13,488 nt of DNA from Erysipelotrichaceae bacterium (GTDB taxonomy: Bacteria; Bacillota_I; Bacilli_A; Erysipelotrichales; Erysipelotrichaceae): the NCBI GenBank assembly GCA_021442745.1, contig JABUSI010000100.1:1-13488 (forward strand), read 5' to 3'. Positions 1 through 6,176 of the stretch are shown piece by piece. A program made the translations under genes and the position numbers. Under the pieces are notes generated by a model. The model saw nothing but the letters and a program-made list of their open reading frames with translations. It was not told the DNA's origin and ran no database searches. Positions within the stretch are counted from its first letter, which is position 1, and each line of letters starts with the position of its first letter.

Positions 1-6
1 AGGAGG
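1..6 (+). promoter_or_regulatory. Ribosome-binding site of the DUF4250 gene
   Basis: AGGAGG at the very first bases of the window, eight bases before the ATG at 15. It fixes the start of the small gene, because the nearer ATG at 10 is followed after one codon by a stop. Confidence 0.8.
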
Positions 7-14
7 CAAATGAC

Positions 15-194
15 ATGATTCCAAAAGATCCGATGATGCTTTTGAGTTATGTAAACACACAGTTACGGGATACGTATCCGTCTTTGGAAGATTTCTGTAA
101 TACGGCTGACGTTTCGGAAGAAGAAATCACAGAGTCACTGAAGAATCTGGGATATGTGTATGATTCCGAACTCAATAAGTTTGTGCGGCATTAG
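15..194 (+). CDS. DUF4250 domain-containing small protein
   Basis: A complete 59-residue frame with a perfect Shine-Dalgarno sequence. The protein begins MIPKDPMMLLSYVNTQLRD and continues with an acidic middle (residues about 20-45: SLEDFCNTADVSEEEITESL) and the ending YVYDSELNKFVRH. The N-terminal PKDPxMLLSxVNTxLRD pattern and the closing tyrosine-rich segment are what I recognise from DUF4250, a family of about 60-residue cytoplasmic proteins common in Clostridia and relatives. The EEEIxESLxxLGY stretch resembles a small helix-turn-helix or recognition-helix fold, but no function is established to my knowledge. It has no signal peptide or membrane segment. No terminator separates it from gpmI 66 bases downstream, so read-through into gpmI is possible. 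The assignment is fairly secure; the function is unknown. Confidence 0.82.
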   Translation: MIPKDPMMLLSYVNTQLRDTYPSLEDFCNTADVSEEEITESLKNLGYVYDSELNKFVRH

Positions 195-260
195 ACTGGA
201 AAACAAGAGACTATCGTTGTATAGTATTAGCGTAAATGAAAGGTATTAGGTAAGAAAAGT

Positions 261-1847
261 ATGAAAAAACCTGTTGTGTTGATGATTTTAGACGGATATG
301 GTTTATCAGATGAAACAACCGGAAATGCGATTGCGATGGCAAAGACGCCGGTTATGGATCATTTGATGGCAACCTGTCCATGGAAAAAAGGTAATGCGTC
401 CGGATTGTTTGTCGGTTTACCTGACGGACAAATGGGAAATTCGGAAGTCGGCCATATGAATATGGGTGGCGGAAGAATTATTTACCAGGATCTGACATTA
501 ATCACAAAATATATTCAGGACGGTGTATTCTTTGAAAACGAAGAACTGTTAAGAGCGATTAATAACTGTAAGGAACACAATTCCGATTTGCATTTGTGGG
601 GTTTGTTGAGTGACGGTGGTGTACACTCTCACAATACACACCTGTACGCATTACTGGAAATGTGCAAGAGAGAAGGATTGGAAAACGTGTACATCCATCC
701 GTTCTTTGACGGAAGAGACACACCTCCTGCATCCGGTAAAGGATATCTGGAAGCTTTGGTTGCCAAGACAAAGGAAATCGGTGTAGGTACCGTTGCAAGT
801 TTGTCAGGACGTTATTATGCGATGGACCGTGACAATAACTACGATCGTATCCAGATGGCATATGATTCCCTGGTTTTAGGAACCGGTGTGCAGGCTACGG
901 ATTGCATTCAGGCAATGCAGGATTCCTATGACAAGGGTGTAACGGATGAATTCGTATTACCGACAGTAATTACTGATGAGAACGGAAAGCCGTTATCATT
1001 GGTTAAACCGAACGATTCCGTAATCTTCTTCAACTTCCGTCCGGACAGAGCAAGAGAAATCTCCCGTGCATTCTGTTTCAAGGATGAAGATATGGCTGCT
1101 GTCGAAGGCAGTGCCGAAGATACAAAGTGTATCAAGTATCTGAAGAGAGCAAACGGATATATGCCGTTGGTATACGTATGCTTCAAGGATTATGACGAAA
1201 AGATTCCGAATAAGTATGTAGCGTTCAAAAAAGTGGAAATCACAAATACCTTTGGTGAATATCTGGCAGAAAAGGGTCTGAAGCAATTGCGTCTGGCAGA
1301 AACGGAAAAGTATGCTCATGTAACATTCTTCTTCAACGGTGGTCTGGAAGCACTGAACGAAGGCGAAGACCGTATTCTGATCAATTCTCCTGCAGTAGCA
1401 ACTTATGATTTGAAACCGGAAATGAGCGCTTTGGAAGTCAGTGAAAAACTGAACGAAGCTATCCGGGAAAAGAAACATGATGTAATCATCGTGAACTTCG
1501 CTAATCCGGATATGGTCGGTCATACAGGTGTCATTGATGCTGCCGTAAAGGCAATTGAAACCGTAGATGCTTGTGTCGGTTCCGCAGTGGAAGCACTGAA
1601 GGAAGCGGACGGCGTTATGTTTATCTGTGCCGATCACGGTAATGCCGAACAGATGATTAATACGGCAACAGGGCAGCCGCATACGGCGCATACAACCAAT
1701 CCGGTACCGTTTATCCTGGTAAATCACGATGCAGGTGTCGGACTGAAAGATGGCGGTCGCTTGTGCGATATTATCCCGACCTTACTGGATATCATGGGGC
1801 TGGAACAACCGAAGGAAATGACAGGAGAATCCCTGCTTGTAAAATAA
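261..1847 (+). CDS. gpmI: 2,3-bisphosphoglycerate-independent phosphoglycerate mutase
   Basis: Interconverts 3- and 2-phosphoglycerate in glycolysis and gluconeogenesis in the cytoplasm, using two Mn2+ ions and a phosphoserine intermediate. The 528-residue protein has the alkaline-phosphatase fold with an inserted phosphotransferase domain. Visible active-site residues are D11 (LDGYG), catalytic S61 (MGNSEVGHMNMGGGR), H122 (SDGGVHSH), D153 (GRDTPP), R184 and R190 (SGRYYAMDRDNNYDR), R260/R263 (FRPDRARE), K350 (AETEKYAHVTFFFNGG), and the late metal ligands D417/H421 (NPDMVGH), D458/H459 (ADHGNAE) and H477 (HTAHTTNPVP). It is somewhat longer than the usual 505-515 residues; the extra length seems to lie around residues 275-300, between the RPDRARE motif and the next conserved segment. 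The ribosome-binding site is only moderate (AGGTAAG at 247-253). A strong terminator follows the stop. Identification is secure. Confidence 0.97.
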   Translation: MKKPVVLMILDGYGLSDETTGNAIAMAKTPVMDHLMATCPWKKGNASGLFVGLPDGQMGNSEVGHMNMGGGRIIYQDLTLITKYIQDGVFFENEELLRAINNCKEHNSDLHLWGLLSDGGVHSHNTHLYALLEMCKREGLENVYIHPFFDGRDTPPASGKGYLEALVAKTKEIGVGTVASLSGRYYAMDRDNNYDRIQMAYDSLVLGTGVQATDCIQAMQDSYDKGVTDEFVLPTVITDENGKPLSLVKPNDSVIFFNFRPDRAREISRAFCFKDEDMAAVEGSAEDTKCIKYLKRANGYMPLVYVCFKDYDEKIPNKYVAFKKVEITNTFGEYLAEKGLKQLRLAETEKYAHVTFFFNGGLEALNEGEDRILINSPAVATYDLKPEMSALEVSEKLNEAIREKKHDVIIVNFANPDMVGHTGVIDAAVKAIETVDACVGSAVEALKEADGVMFICADHGNAEQMINTATGQPHTAHTTNPVPFILVNHDAGVGLKDGGRLCDIIPTLLDIMGLEQPKEMTGESLLVK

Positions 1848-1853
1848 GAAATG

Positions 1854-1877
1854 AGCACTTCATCGGAAGTGCTTTTT
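1854..1877 (+). terminator. Rho-independent terminator of gpmI
   Basis: The eight-base-pair stem AGCACTTC / GAAGTGCT with a four-base loop is followed directly by a run of five T (the last stem base and four more). It starts seven bases after the gpmI stop and separates gpmI from the GTPase gene. Confidence 0.9.
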
Positions 1878-1903
1878 CTATGCAAAAGTGTTAAGATACT
1901 AAC

Positions 1904-1909
1904 GGTGAT
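1904..1909 (+). promoter_or_regulatory. Shifted Shine-Dalgarno (GGTGAT) of the GTPase gene
   Basis: GGTGAT three bases before the ATG at 1913 matches the downstream half of the full anti-16S pairing sequence GGAGGTGATC. There is no GGAGG core. A possible -10 (GATACT, 1895-1900) lies just upstream, which would give a very short leader. The same GGTGAT-N3-ATG arrangement is used by purB. Confidence 0.6.
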
Positions 1910-1912
1910 GAT

Positions 1913-2872
1913 ATGGTTTATGTGGATCTTGTGACAGGCTTTCTGGGAGCAGGTAAGACAACATTCATAAGACAGTATACAAAATATCTTGTCGGTCGGA
2001 ATGAGCGTGTAGGAATCGTAGAAAACGACTATGGATCTATCAATGTGGATGCATTGCTGCTGCAGGATCTGGTATCGGATGATGTACGTCTGGAAATGGT
2101 TGCCGGCGGATGTGATAATGACTGTTACCGAAGAAGACTGAAGACAAAGTTGCTGACGTTGGCTTTACAGGGATACAGCAGAATACTCGTGGAACCTTCA
2201 GGGATTTTTGATGTGGAAGAGTTCTTTGATATTTTGCAGGAAGAACCGTTGTATGAAAGAGTACAGATTCACAATGTGATAACGGTAGTGAACGCAAATC
2301 TCGGCAGGTTATCCGAACAATCCGGATATCTGCTGGTATCTCAGATTGCCAATGCCGGAAAAGTTGTTTTCTCTTTCTGGGACAATCAGAATCCGCGTGA
2401 ACTGATGGACATCATCAATGGATATCTGAAACAACAGCGCTGCGGAAGACAACTGACACAAGAGGATATCGTATGCCTGCCGTTTGAAAACTATACGTCT
2501 TTGATTTTTGACAGCCTGAACCATGCGGGATATCACACGTACTCCTACGAGCGTCAATATGACGATTCGGTATATACATCTTTGTTTTTTATGAATCATA
2601 ACGTACAGGATATCCGGAAAACAGTAGGGAATTTGTTTTCGGACGAATTTTGCGGACGTGTGATCCGAATCAAAGGATGTTATTGTTCGGACGAAGTATG
2701 GTATGCAGTGAATGCAACAAAAGACATGTTACGCATTCATCCGATGAAAAACGGACAATCGGTACTGATTGTCATCGGGGAACAACTGGACGAATCCGTA
2801 ATCAGTCAGTATATTCCCGCAGAGTATTCTACCTTACAAGTCAATCAAAATAGTAATACAGGCTCCGAATAG
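1913..2872 (+). CDS. COG0523/CobW-like P-loop GTPase with altered motifs
   Basis: A 319-residue protein of the SIMIBI GTPase group (CobW/HypB/UreG type), a family often linked to metal insertion into proteins or metal homeostasis. A Walker A motif GFLGAGKTT lies at residues 9-17, the switch segment VENDYGSINVD at 36-46, and the conserved acidic segment VEPSG at 93-97. The C-terminal part (about 248-305, VIRIKGCYC and later GQSVLIVIGEQLDE) resembles the CobW C-terminal domain. Two hallmark motifs are changed. The metal-binding GCxCC is replaced by GGCDNDCYRRR (C67 and C71, spaced CxxxC). Where the guanine-recognition motif NKxD should follow the QIANAGK segment, there is SFWD (154-157). I recall a related Firmicute subfamily with a DC[H/Y]RRR motif here, but could not verify it. 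The specific substrate is unknown. It is convergent with the Fic-like gene. Confidence 0.8.
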   Translation: MVYVDLVTGFLGAGKTTFIRQYTKYLVGRNERVGIVENDYGSINVDALLLQDLVSDDVRLEMVAGGCDNDCYRRRLKTKLLTLALQGYSRILVEPSGIFDVEEFFDILQEEPLYERVQIHNVITVVNANLGRLSEQSGYLLVSQIANAGKVVFSFWDNQNPRELMDIINGYLKQQRCGRQLTQEDIVCLPFENYTSLIFDSLNHAGYHTYSYERQYDDSVYTSLFFMNHNVQDIRKTVGNLFSDEFCGRVIRIKGCYCSDEVWYAVNATKDMLRIHPMKNGQSVLIVIGEQLDESVISQYIPAEYSTLQVNQNSNTGSE

Positions 2873-2878
2873 GAGCCT
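2860..2878. terminator. Shared convergent terminator hairpin
   Basis: The stem AGGCTCC / GGAGCCT with a five-base loop overlaps the stop codons of both converging genes: the plus-strand TAG ends at 2872 and the minus-strand stop occupies 2878-2880. The T tracts are modest on both sides (TTATTT on plus; broken T run on minus), so efficiency is uncertain, but position and symmetry suit a bidirectional terminator. Confidence 0.65.
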
Positions 2879-3909
2879 TATTTGCTGATTCTGTATAAAA
2901 CTTTCGTGGAAAGCTGTGTAGCTTTTAACAAGCGGAGTTCTGTAAATTTGAGTACGAAACTTCGAACGGTAGCATAGGCGACGTTTCCGTAATCTTTTTC
3001 CAGTTGCTTGGTTGTAAAAGATTGCGTTCCGTAAGCAGATACAACAAAGTCCCACAGTAATCTTTCTTTATTTGTAAAAAGATGCGAGTCCGTTTCGGTA
3101 TAGCGCTGAATGACGGATTTCGGTTGATAACTTTGGTTGTAAAGCGAAGTGTGAAAAAACTGAACAAACGGAGTCGAATCAATTCGTAAGGAAACGTTGT
3201 AATTCGATTCAATCAGAGTATACGATGCGTGATACTCTTCTTCGTATTCCAGAATTCTTCCCGAAAACGGTACACAGACAGCGGAAAGAAATCCATTTTG
3301 TATCAGATACCACAGGTGAACAAGACGTGCAAGAATGCCGTTGTGTTTCCGGTAAAGAACAGCGTAATGCAGGATTGCAGCCGTTGTCAGTTCTTCATAT
3401 GGGGACTCATTAATAAAAGCAAGAATCTCTTCACAGTTCCAGTTGACGGGTGGTACCGCATAGACAAGGTTGTATAGGGTATACAACGACTCTTTTGTAA
3501 TTGTGTTGGATAAATCGGAAATAAACATCAGTGCGTTGTATACGGCACAAATTCGTAACTCTTCCTTGTTGCAGGCTTTCTTTCCGTGAATCATGGTATG
3601 GATGGTATCTTTATCGGTTGTGATTTTTTCCAGAAGTAATGTGCAATAGATTTCATCAATCAAAGCGGATTCTTTCATGCAAGATTCTGTTTCCGCAGAA
3701 TATGCTTTTATAATCCGGAAGTTTTTGGTTACGTAATCATCCAGATAAATCATCGGTGATTGATTGACGTCTGTAAACGGCAACCGGTGTACAAACAGAT
3801 CATCTGTTATTGATAAATACTCCATAAAATCGTTATACTTCCGAATCATAAGACCGAATTGGTACAAATCTTTGTCTGTTCTGATACTGTGGTATCGTCG
3901 TATGTCCAT
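2878..3909 (-). CDS. Degenerate Fic/Doc-fold protein with C-terminal winged helix
   Basis: A 343-residue protein whose segment order matches Fic-domain proteins. A helix with SALIDEIYCTLLLEKI (81-96) resembles the (S/T)xxxE(G/N) inhibitory helix, with T90 and E94 present. It is followed by a helical stretch LRICAVYNALMFI (118-130), the core AAILHYAVLYRKHNGILARL (177-196) and the helix VHLWYLIQNGFLSA, then the strand and helix VPFSGRILEYEEEYHASY (213-230). Active Fic enzymes carry HPFx[D/E]GNGRxxR in the core and transfer AMP or similar groups to proteins. Here the catalytic histidine and the GNGR arginine are missing, and by hand alignment the loop is about four residues short. Only N190, G191 and R195 remain. 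Residues 298-340 (FTTKQLEKDYGNVAYATVRSF) look like the winged helix that closes many Fic proteins. It is probably not an active AMPylator and may act as a regulator. The GGAGA ribosome-binding site supports the start. Confidence 0.62.
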   Translation of the reverse strand: MDIRRYHSIRTDKDLYQFGLMIRKYNDFMEYLSITDDLFVHRLPFTDVNQSPMIYLDDYVTKNFRIIKAYSAETESCMKESALIDEIYCTLLLEKITTDKDTIHTMIHGKKACNKEELRICAVYNALMFISDLSNTITKESLYTLYNLVYAVPPVNWNCEEILAFINESPYEELTTAAILHYAVLYRKHNGILARLVHLWYLIQNGFLSAVCVPFSGRILEYEEEYHASYTLIESNYNVSLRIDSTPFVQFFHTSLYNQSYQPKSVIQRYTETDSHLFTNKERLLWDFVVSAYGTQSFTTKQLEKDYGNVAYATVRSFVLKFTELRLLKATQLSTKVLYRISK

Positions 3910-3922
3910 AATTTTCTCCGTA

Positions 3923-3951
3923 TTGATAGTAACTGATACATAAATTATAAC
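3923..3951 (+). promoter_or_regulatory. Promoter of the first GNAT gene, overlapping the divergent promoter
   Basis: TTGATA (3923-3928), a 17-base spacer and TATAAC (3946-3951) give five of six matches at both boxes. The -10 box shares bases 3946-3949 with the minus-strand TATAAT, so polymerase could occupy only one of the two promoters at a time. Confidence 0.65.
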
Positions 3952-3952
3952 A
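3944..3952 (-). promoter_or_regulatory. Extended -10 promoter of the Fic-like gene
   Basis: On the minus strand the sequence reads TGTTATAAT: a perfect TATAAT with the upstream TG of an extended -10. No good -35 was seen at 16-18 bases. Transcription would start near 3937, about 27 bases before the ATG. Confidence 0.65.
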
Positions 3953-4012
3953 TTTTGATTGATAAAGAGAAGAAAAGCCGATACACTTGATGTGGAAAAG
4001 TGAGGAATCGAT

Positions 4013-4522
4013 ATGTTGCAGACGAAGGACTTACTGTTACGTGAAATACGGCTTGATGATTCGGATGATTTGTATGAGATCCGTCATAATCCGTTGTCAC
4101 ACGAATATACGGACACCGTACCGGACCAAACGACAGAGGATACGAAATCCTATATCCGGAAGATGATCTCCGGTACCGAGGCAAACAAGTGGTATCTGTG
4201 GGTAATCGAATTCAATCAGAAAGTAATCGGAAGTATCAGTGTATGGAATATACAAGGATCCTGCGCGGAACTGGGATACGGATTGCATCCGGATTACTGG
4301 GGAAGAGAATATATGAAACAGGCACTGGAAGCCGTATGCGATTATATTTTTTCTCATACGGGCATCTCGGTATTGGAGGCGTATACCGAAGAACATAACA
4401 AGAAATCCATCCGGTTACTGAATAAATGCAATTTTGAAAAAGTAAACGAAGTGGATGATCAGGGGTATTTTCATGACCGTGTATATCACATGTGGGTATA
4501 CAAAACGGAAAAGAAAAGGTAA
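4013..4522 (+). CDS. GNAT-family N-acetyltransferase (RimJ/RimL-like)
   Basis: A 169-residue acetyl-CoA-dependent transferase of the GNAT_3/RimJ-RimL type, which acetylates protein N-termini or small amines in the cytoplasm. The N-terminal pattern LQTKDLLLREIRLDDSDDLYEI (residues 2-23) is typical. The acetyl-CoA-binding region is AELGYGLHPDYWGREYMKQALEA (85-107), where the usual Q/RxxGxG/A pyrophosphate loop appears as WGREYM. The second signature NKKSIRLLNKCNFEKV spans 129-144. Length is normal for the group. The start is supported by GAGGA (4002-4006) seven bases or so before the ATG; no in-frame upstream alternative is better. It is divergent from the Fic-like gene and monocistronic between its own promoter and terminator. 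The substrate cannot be told from sequence. Confidence 0.9.
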   Translation: MLQTKDLLLREIRLDDSDDLYEIRHNPLSHEYTDTVPDQTTEDTKSYIRKMISGTEANKWYLWVIEFNQKVIGSISVWNIQGSCAELGYGLHPDYWGREYMKQALEAVCDYIFSHTGISVLEAYTEEHNKKSIRLLNKCNFEKVNEVDDQGYFHDRVYHMWVYKTEKKR

Positions 4523-4527
4523 ACAAC

Positions 4528-4553
4528 GGGAACACGCAGTGTTTCCCTTTTTT
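4528..4553 (+). terminator. Terminator of the first GNAT gene
   Basis: The left arm GGGAACAC pairs with GTGTTTCCC across a GCA loop with one bulged T, followed by six T (4548-4553). It begins six bases after the GNAT stop. Confidence 0.85.
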
Positions 4554-4585
4554 GTAAGTTTGTTACAGAAATGTTACCGGGATGG

Positions 4586-4621
4586 TTTTCTATCCAACAA
4601 TTCCGTTATATAATTTATAAT
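4586..4621 (+). promoter_or_regulatory. Promoter region of the purB-purA operon
   Basis: Two overlapping perfect -10 boxes, TATAAT at 4609-4614 and TATAAT at 4616-4621. For the first, TTTTCT (4586-4591) sits at a 17-base spacing as a poor -35. Transcription would start about 20 bases or fewer upstream of the leader ORF. I saw no PurR-type box (CCGAAC core) and no purine riboswitch in this 120-base gap. Confidence 0.6.
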
Positions 4622-4642
4622 GTTTTTTTGTGGAGGAGCAAT

Positions 4643-4732
4643 ATGAATAAACGCTGGCAACGATTCGATGAAAAAGCAGGAAAAAAGAACGCAAGACAAG
4701 CGGTGTCTTGCATTATGCGGGTGATGTTATGA
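4643..4732 (+). CDS. 29-residue leader ORF overlapping the purB start
   Basis: Starts with ATG at 4643 behind a strong ribosome-binding site, GGAGGAG (4632-4638), and encodes a basic 29-residue peptide that begins MNKRWQRFDEKAGKKNARQA and ends SCIMRVML. Its TGA (4730-4732) overlaps the purB ATG (4729-4731) as ATGA, so ribosomes finishing the peptide could restart on purB. This frame owns the best ribosome-binding site of the operon, while purB itself has only GGTGAT. A perfect hairpin lies inside the ORF (4691-4711). No run of regulatory codons is visible, and the peptide resembles nothing I know. It is probably a translational coupling or control element; it could also be an accidental frame. 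Confidence 0.5.
   Translation: MNKRWQRFDEKAGKKNARQAVSCIMRVML
4691..4711 (+). promoter_or_regulatory. Perfect hairpin just upstream of purB
   Basis: GCAAGACA (4691-4698) pairs perfectly with TGTCTTGC (4704-4711) across AGCGG. There is no T run, so it is not a terminator. It ends eight bases before the GGGTGAT that serves as the purB ribosome-binding site and lies within the leader ORF, where translating ribosomes would melt it. Confidence 0.5.
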
Positions 4733-6162
4733 GTTATGACAGATACACTTCACCGCTGTCCGAACGCTATGCATCCAAAGACATGCAGTACATTTTCTCT
4801 CAGGAAATGAAGTTTAAAACGTGGAGAAAACTGTGGATAGCGTTGGCTGAGTCAGAACAGGAATTAGGTCTGGATATAACAGATGAACAAATTTCCGAGT
4901 TGAAGGAACATGCGGAAGACATTAACTACGAAGTCGCAAAACAACGGGAAAAAGAAGTACGGCACGATGTTATGAGCCATGTATATGCGTATGGCGTACA
5001 ATGTCCGAATGCCAAAGGGATTATCCATCTGGGGGCAACCAGCTGCTATGTCGGTGATAATACGGATATTATTGTGATGAAACAAGCATTAGAGCTTGTC
5101 CGTAAGAAACTGGTTAACGTGATTGCGAAAACTGCGGATTTTGCGGAAAAATATAAAGAGTTACCGACGTTAGGGTTTACACATTTTCAGCCGGCACAAC
5201 CAACTACGGTCGGTAAAAGGGCAACCTTGTGGCTGCAGGATTTCTGCAGTGATCTGGACGATCTGGAATACGTTACTGCATCTTTGAAACTCCTGGGTTC
5301 CAAAGGTACTACCGGAACGCAGGCAAGTTTTCTGGAATTGTTTGACAACGATTATGAAAAGGTAAAAAAACTGGATGAACTCATTGCGAAAAAAATGGGC
5401 TATGAAGCCTGTTATTCGGTCAGCGGACAGACATACAGCCGTAAGGTTGACAGCCGTGTGGTAAACGTATTGTCCGGTATTGCTCAGACAGCACATAAAT
5501 TAAGCAACGATATCCGCTTGCTGCAACATCTGAAGGAAGTGGAAGAACCGTTTGAAAAAAATCAGATTGGTTCCAGTGCGATGGCATACAAGAGAAATCC
5601 TATGCGTTCGGAACGTATAGCATCCTTATCCCGCTATGTGATGGCGGATGCGTTGAACCCGGCGATTACTGCCAGTACGCAATGGTTTGAACGGACGCTG
5701 GATGACAGTGCAAACAAAAGACTTTCCATTCCTGAAGCTTTTCTGGCAATCGACGGAATACTTGATCTGTGTCTGAATGTAGTAGATGGCCTGGTTGTAT
5801 ACGAGAAGGTAATCTATAAACATTTATTGAACGAACTGCCGTTTATGGCTACCGAAAACATAATGATGGATGCCGTGAAAAACGGTGGTGACCGCCAGGA
5901 ATTGCATGAGCGTATCCGTGTTTTGAGTATGGAAGCCGGAAAGAATGTCAAAGTAAACGGTCTGGATAACAACTTATTGGAATTAATCAGTAAAGACGAA
6001 TCCTTCGGGTTGTCTTTGGAAGAATTGGAACAGTGCATGGATCCGGTAAAGTATATCGGCTGTGCAGCATTACAAACGACGGATTATCTGAATAACGTGG
6101 TGTACCCGTTATTGGATAGTTATAAAGATGAACTCGGTTTAACCGTGACAATCAGTGTGTAA
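4729..6162 (+). CDS. purB: Adenylosuccinate lyase
   Basis: Removes fumarate from SAICAR (in IMP synthesis) and from adenylosuccinate (in AMP synthesis); acts as a cytoplasmic homotetramer. The 477-residue protein begins MSYDRYTSPLSERYASKDMQ, which matches the usual N-terminus of the subgroup that resembles animal ADSL. Hence the ATG at 4729, not an upstream TTG at 4708. Visible residues: H79 (VRHDVMSH), the segment HLGATSCYVGDNTD (100-113), the general-acid histidine H152 (THFQPAQPTTVGKR), and the fumarase/aspartase signature SSAMAYKRNP (282-291) with its catalytic serine. The residue before YKRNP is alanine where proline is common. GGTGAT sits three bases before the start, and the ATGA overlap with the leader ORF suggests coupling. 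purA follows 14 bases downstream, so the two steps IMP to AMP are co-transcribed. Secure. Confidence 0.97.
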   Translation: MSYDRYTSPLSERYASKDMQYIFSQEMKFKTWRKLWIALAESEQELGLDITDEQISELKEHAEDINYEVAKQREKEVRHDVMSHVYAYGVQCPNAKGIIHLGATSCYVGDNTDIIVMKQALELVRKKLVNVIAKTADFAEKYKELPTLGFTHFQPAQPTTVGKRATLWLQDFCSDLDDLEYVTASLKLLGSKGTTGTQASFLELFDNDYEKVKKLDELIAKKMGYEACYSVSGQTYSRKVDSRVVNVLSGIAQTAHKLSNDIRLLQHLKEVEEPFEKNQIGSSAMAYKRNPMRSERIASLSRYVMADALNPAITASTQWFERTLDDSANKRLSIPEAFLAIDGILDLCLNVVDGLVVYEKVIYKHLLNELPFMATENIMMDAVKNGGDRQELHERIRVLSMEAGKNVKVNGLDNNLLELISKDESFGLSLEELEQCMDPVKYIGCAALQTTDYLNNVVYPLLDSYKDELGLTVTISV

Positions 6163-6176
6163 AGGAGACAGGAAAC

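Noticed and set aside
996..1727. Long open frame on the minus strand inside gpmI
   Set aside because: It is cysteine- and histidine-rich low-quality sequence that mirrors the highly conserved gpmI frame, and it has no ribosome-binding site. It is a shadow of codon bias.
4572..4586. 15-base exact repeat TGTTACCGGGATGGT, also at 7294-7308 in purA
   Set aside because: The second copy is coding (part of VLPGW) and the match does not extend. One such match in 13 kb is only mildly unlikely by chance.
4523..4642. Purine riboswitch or PurR box upstream of purB
   Set aside because: The 120-base gap is taken up by a terminator and a promoter; no CCGAAC-type box and no three-way-junction aptamer core was seen.
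4691..4711. The purB-upstream hairpin as a terminator or attenuator
   Set aside because: It has no T run after the stem and I could not draw a competing anti-terminator, so it is kept only as a possible translational element.
4708..4728. Upstream TTG start adding seven residues to purB
   Set aside because: It has no ribosome-binding site, lies in the hairpin arm, and adds HYAGDV ahead of the family's normal MxxDRYxSPLSERYAS start.
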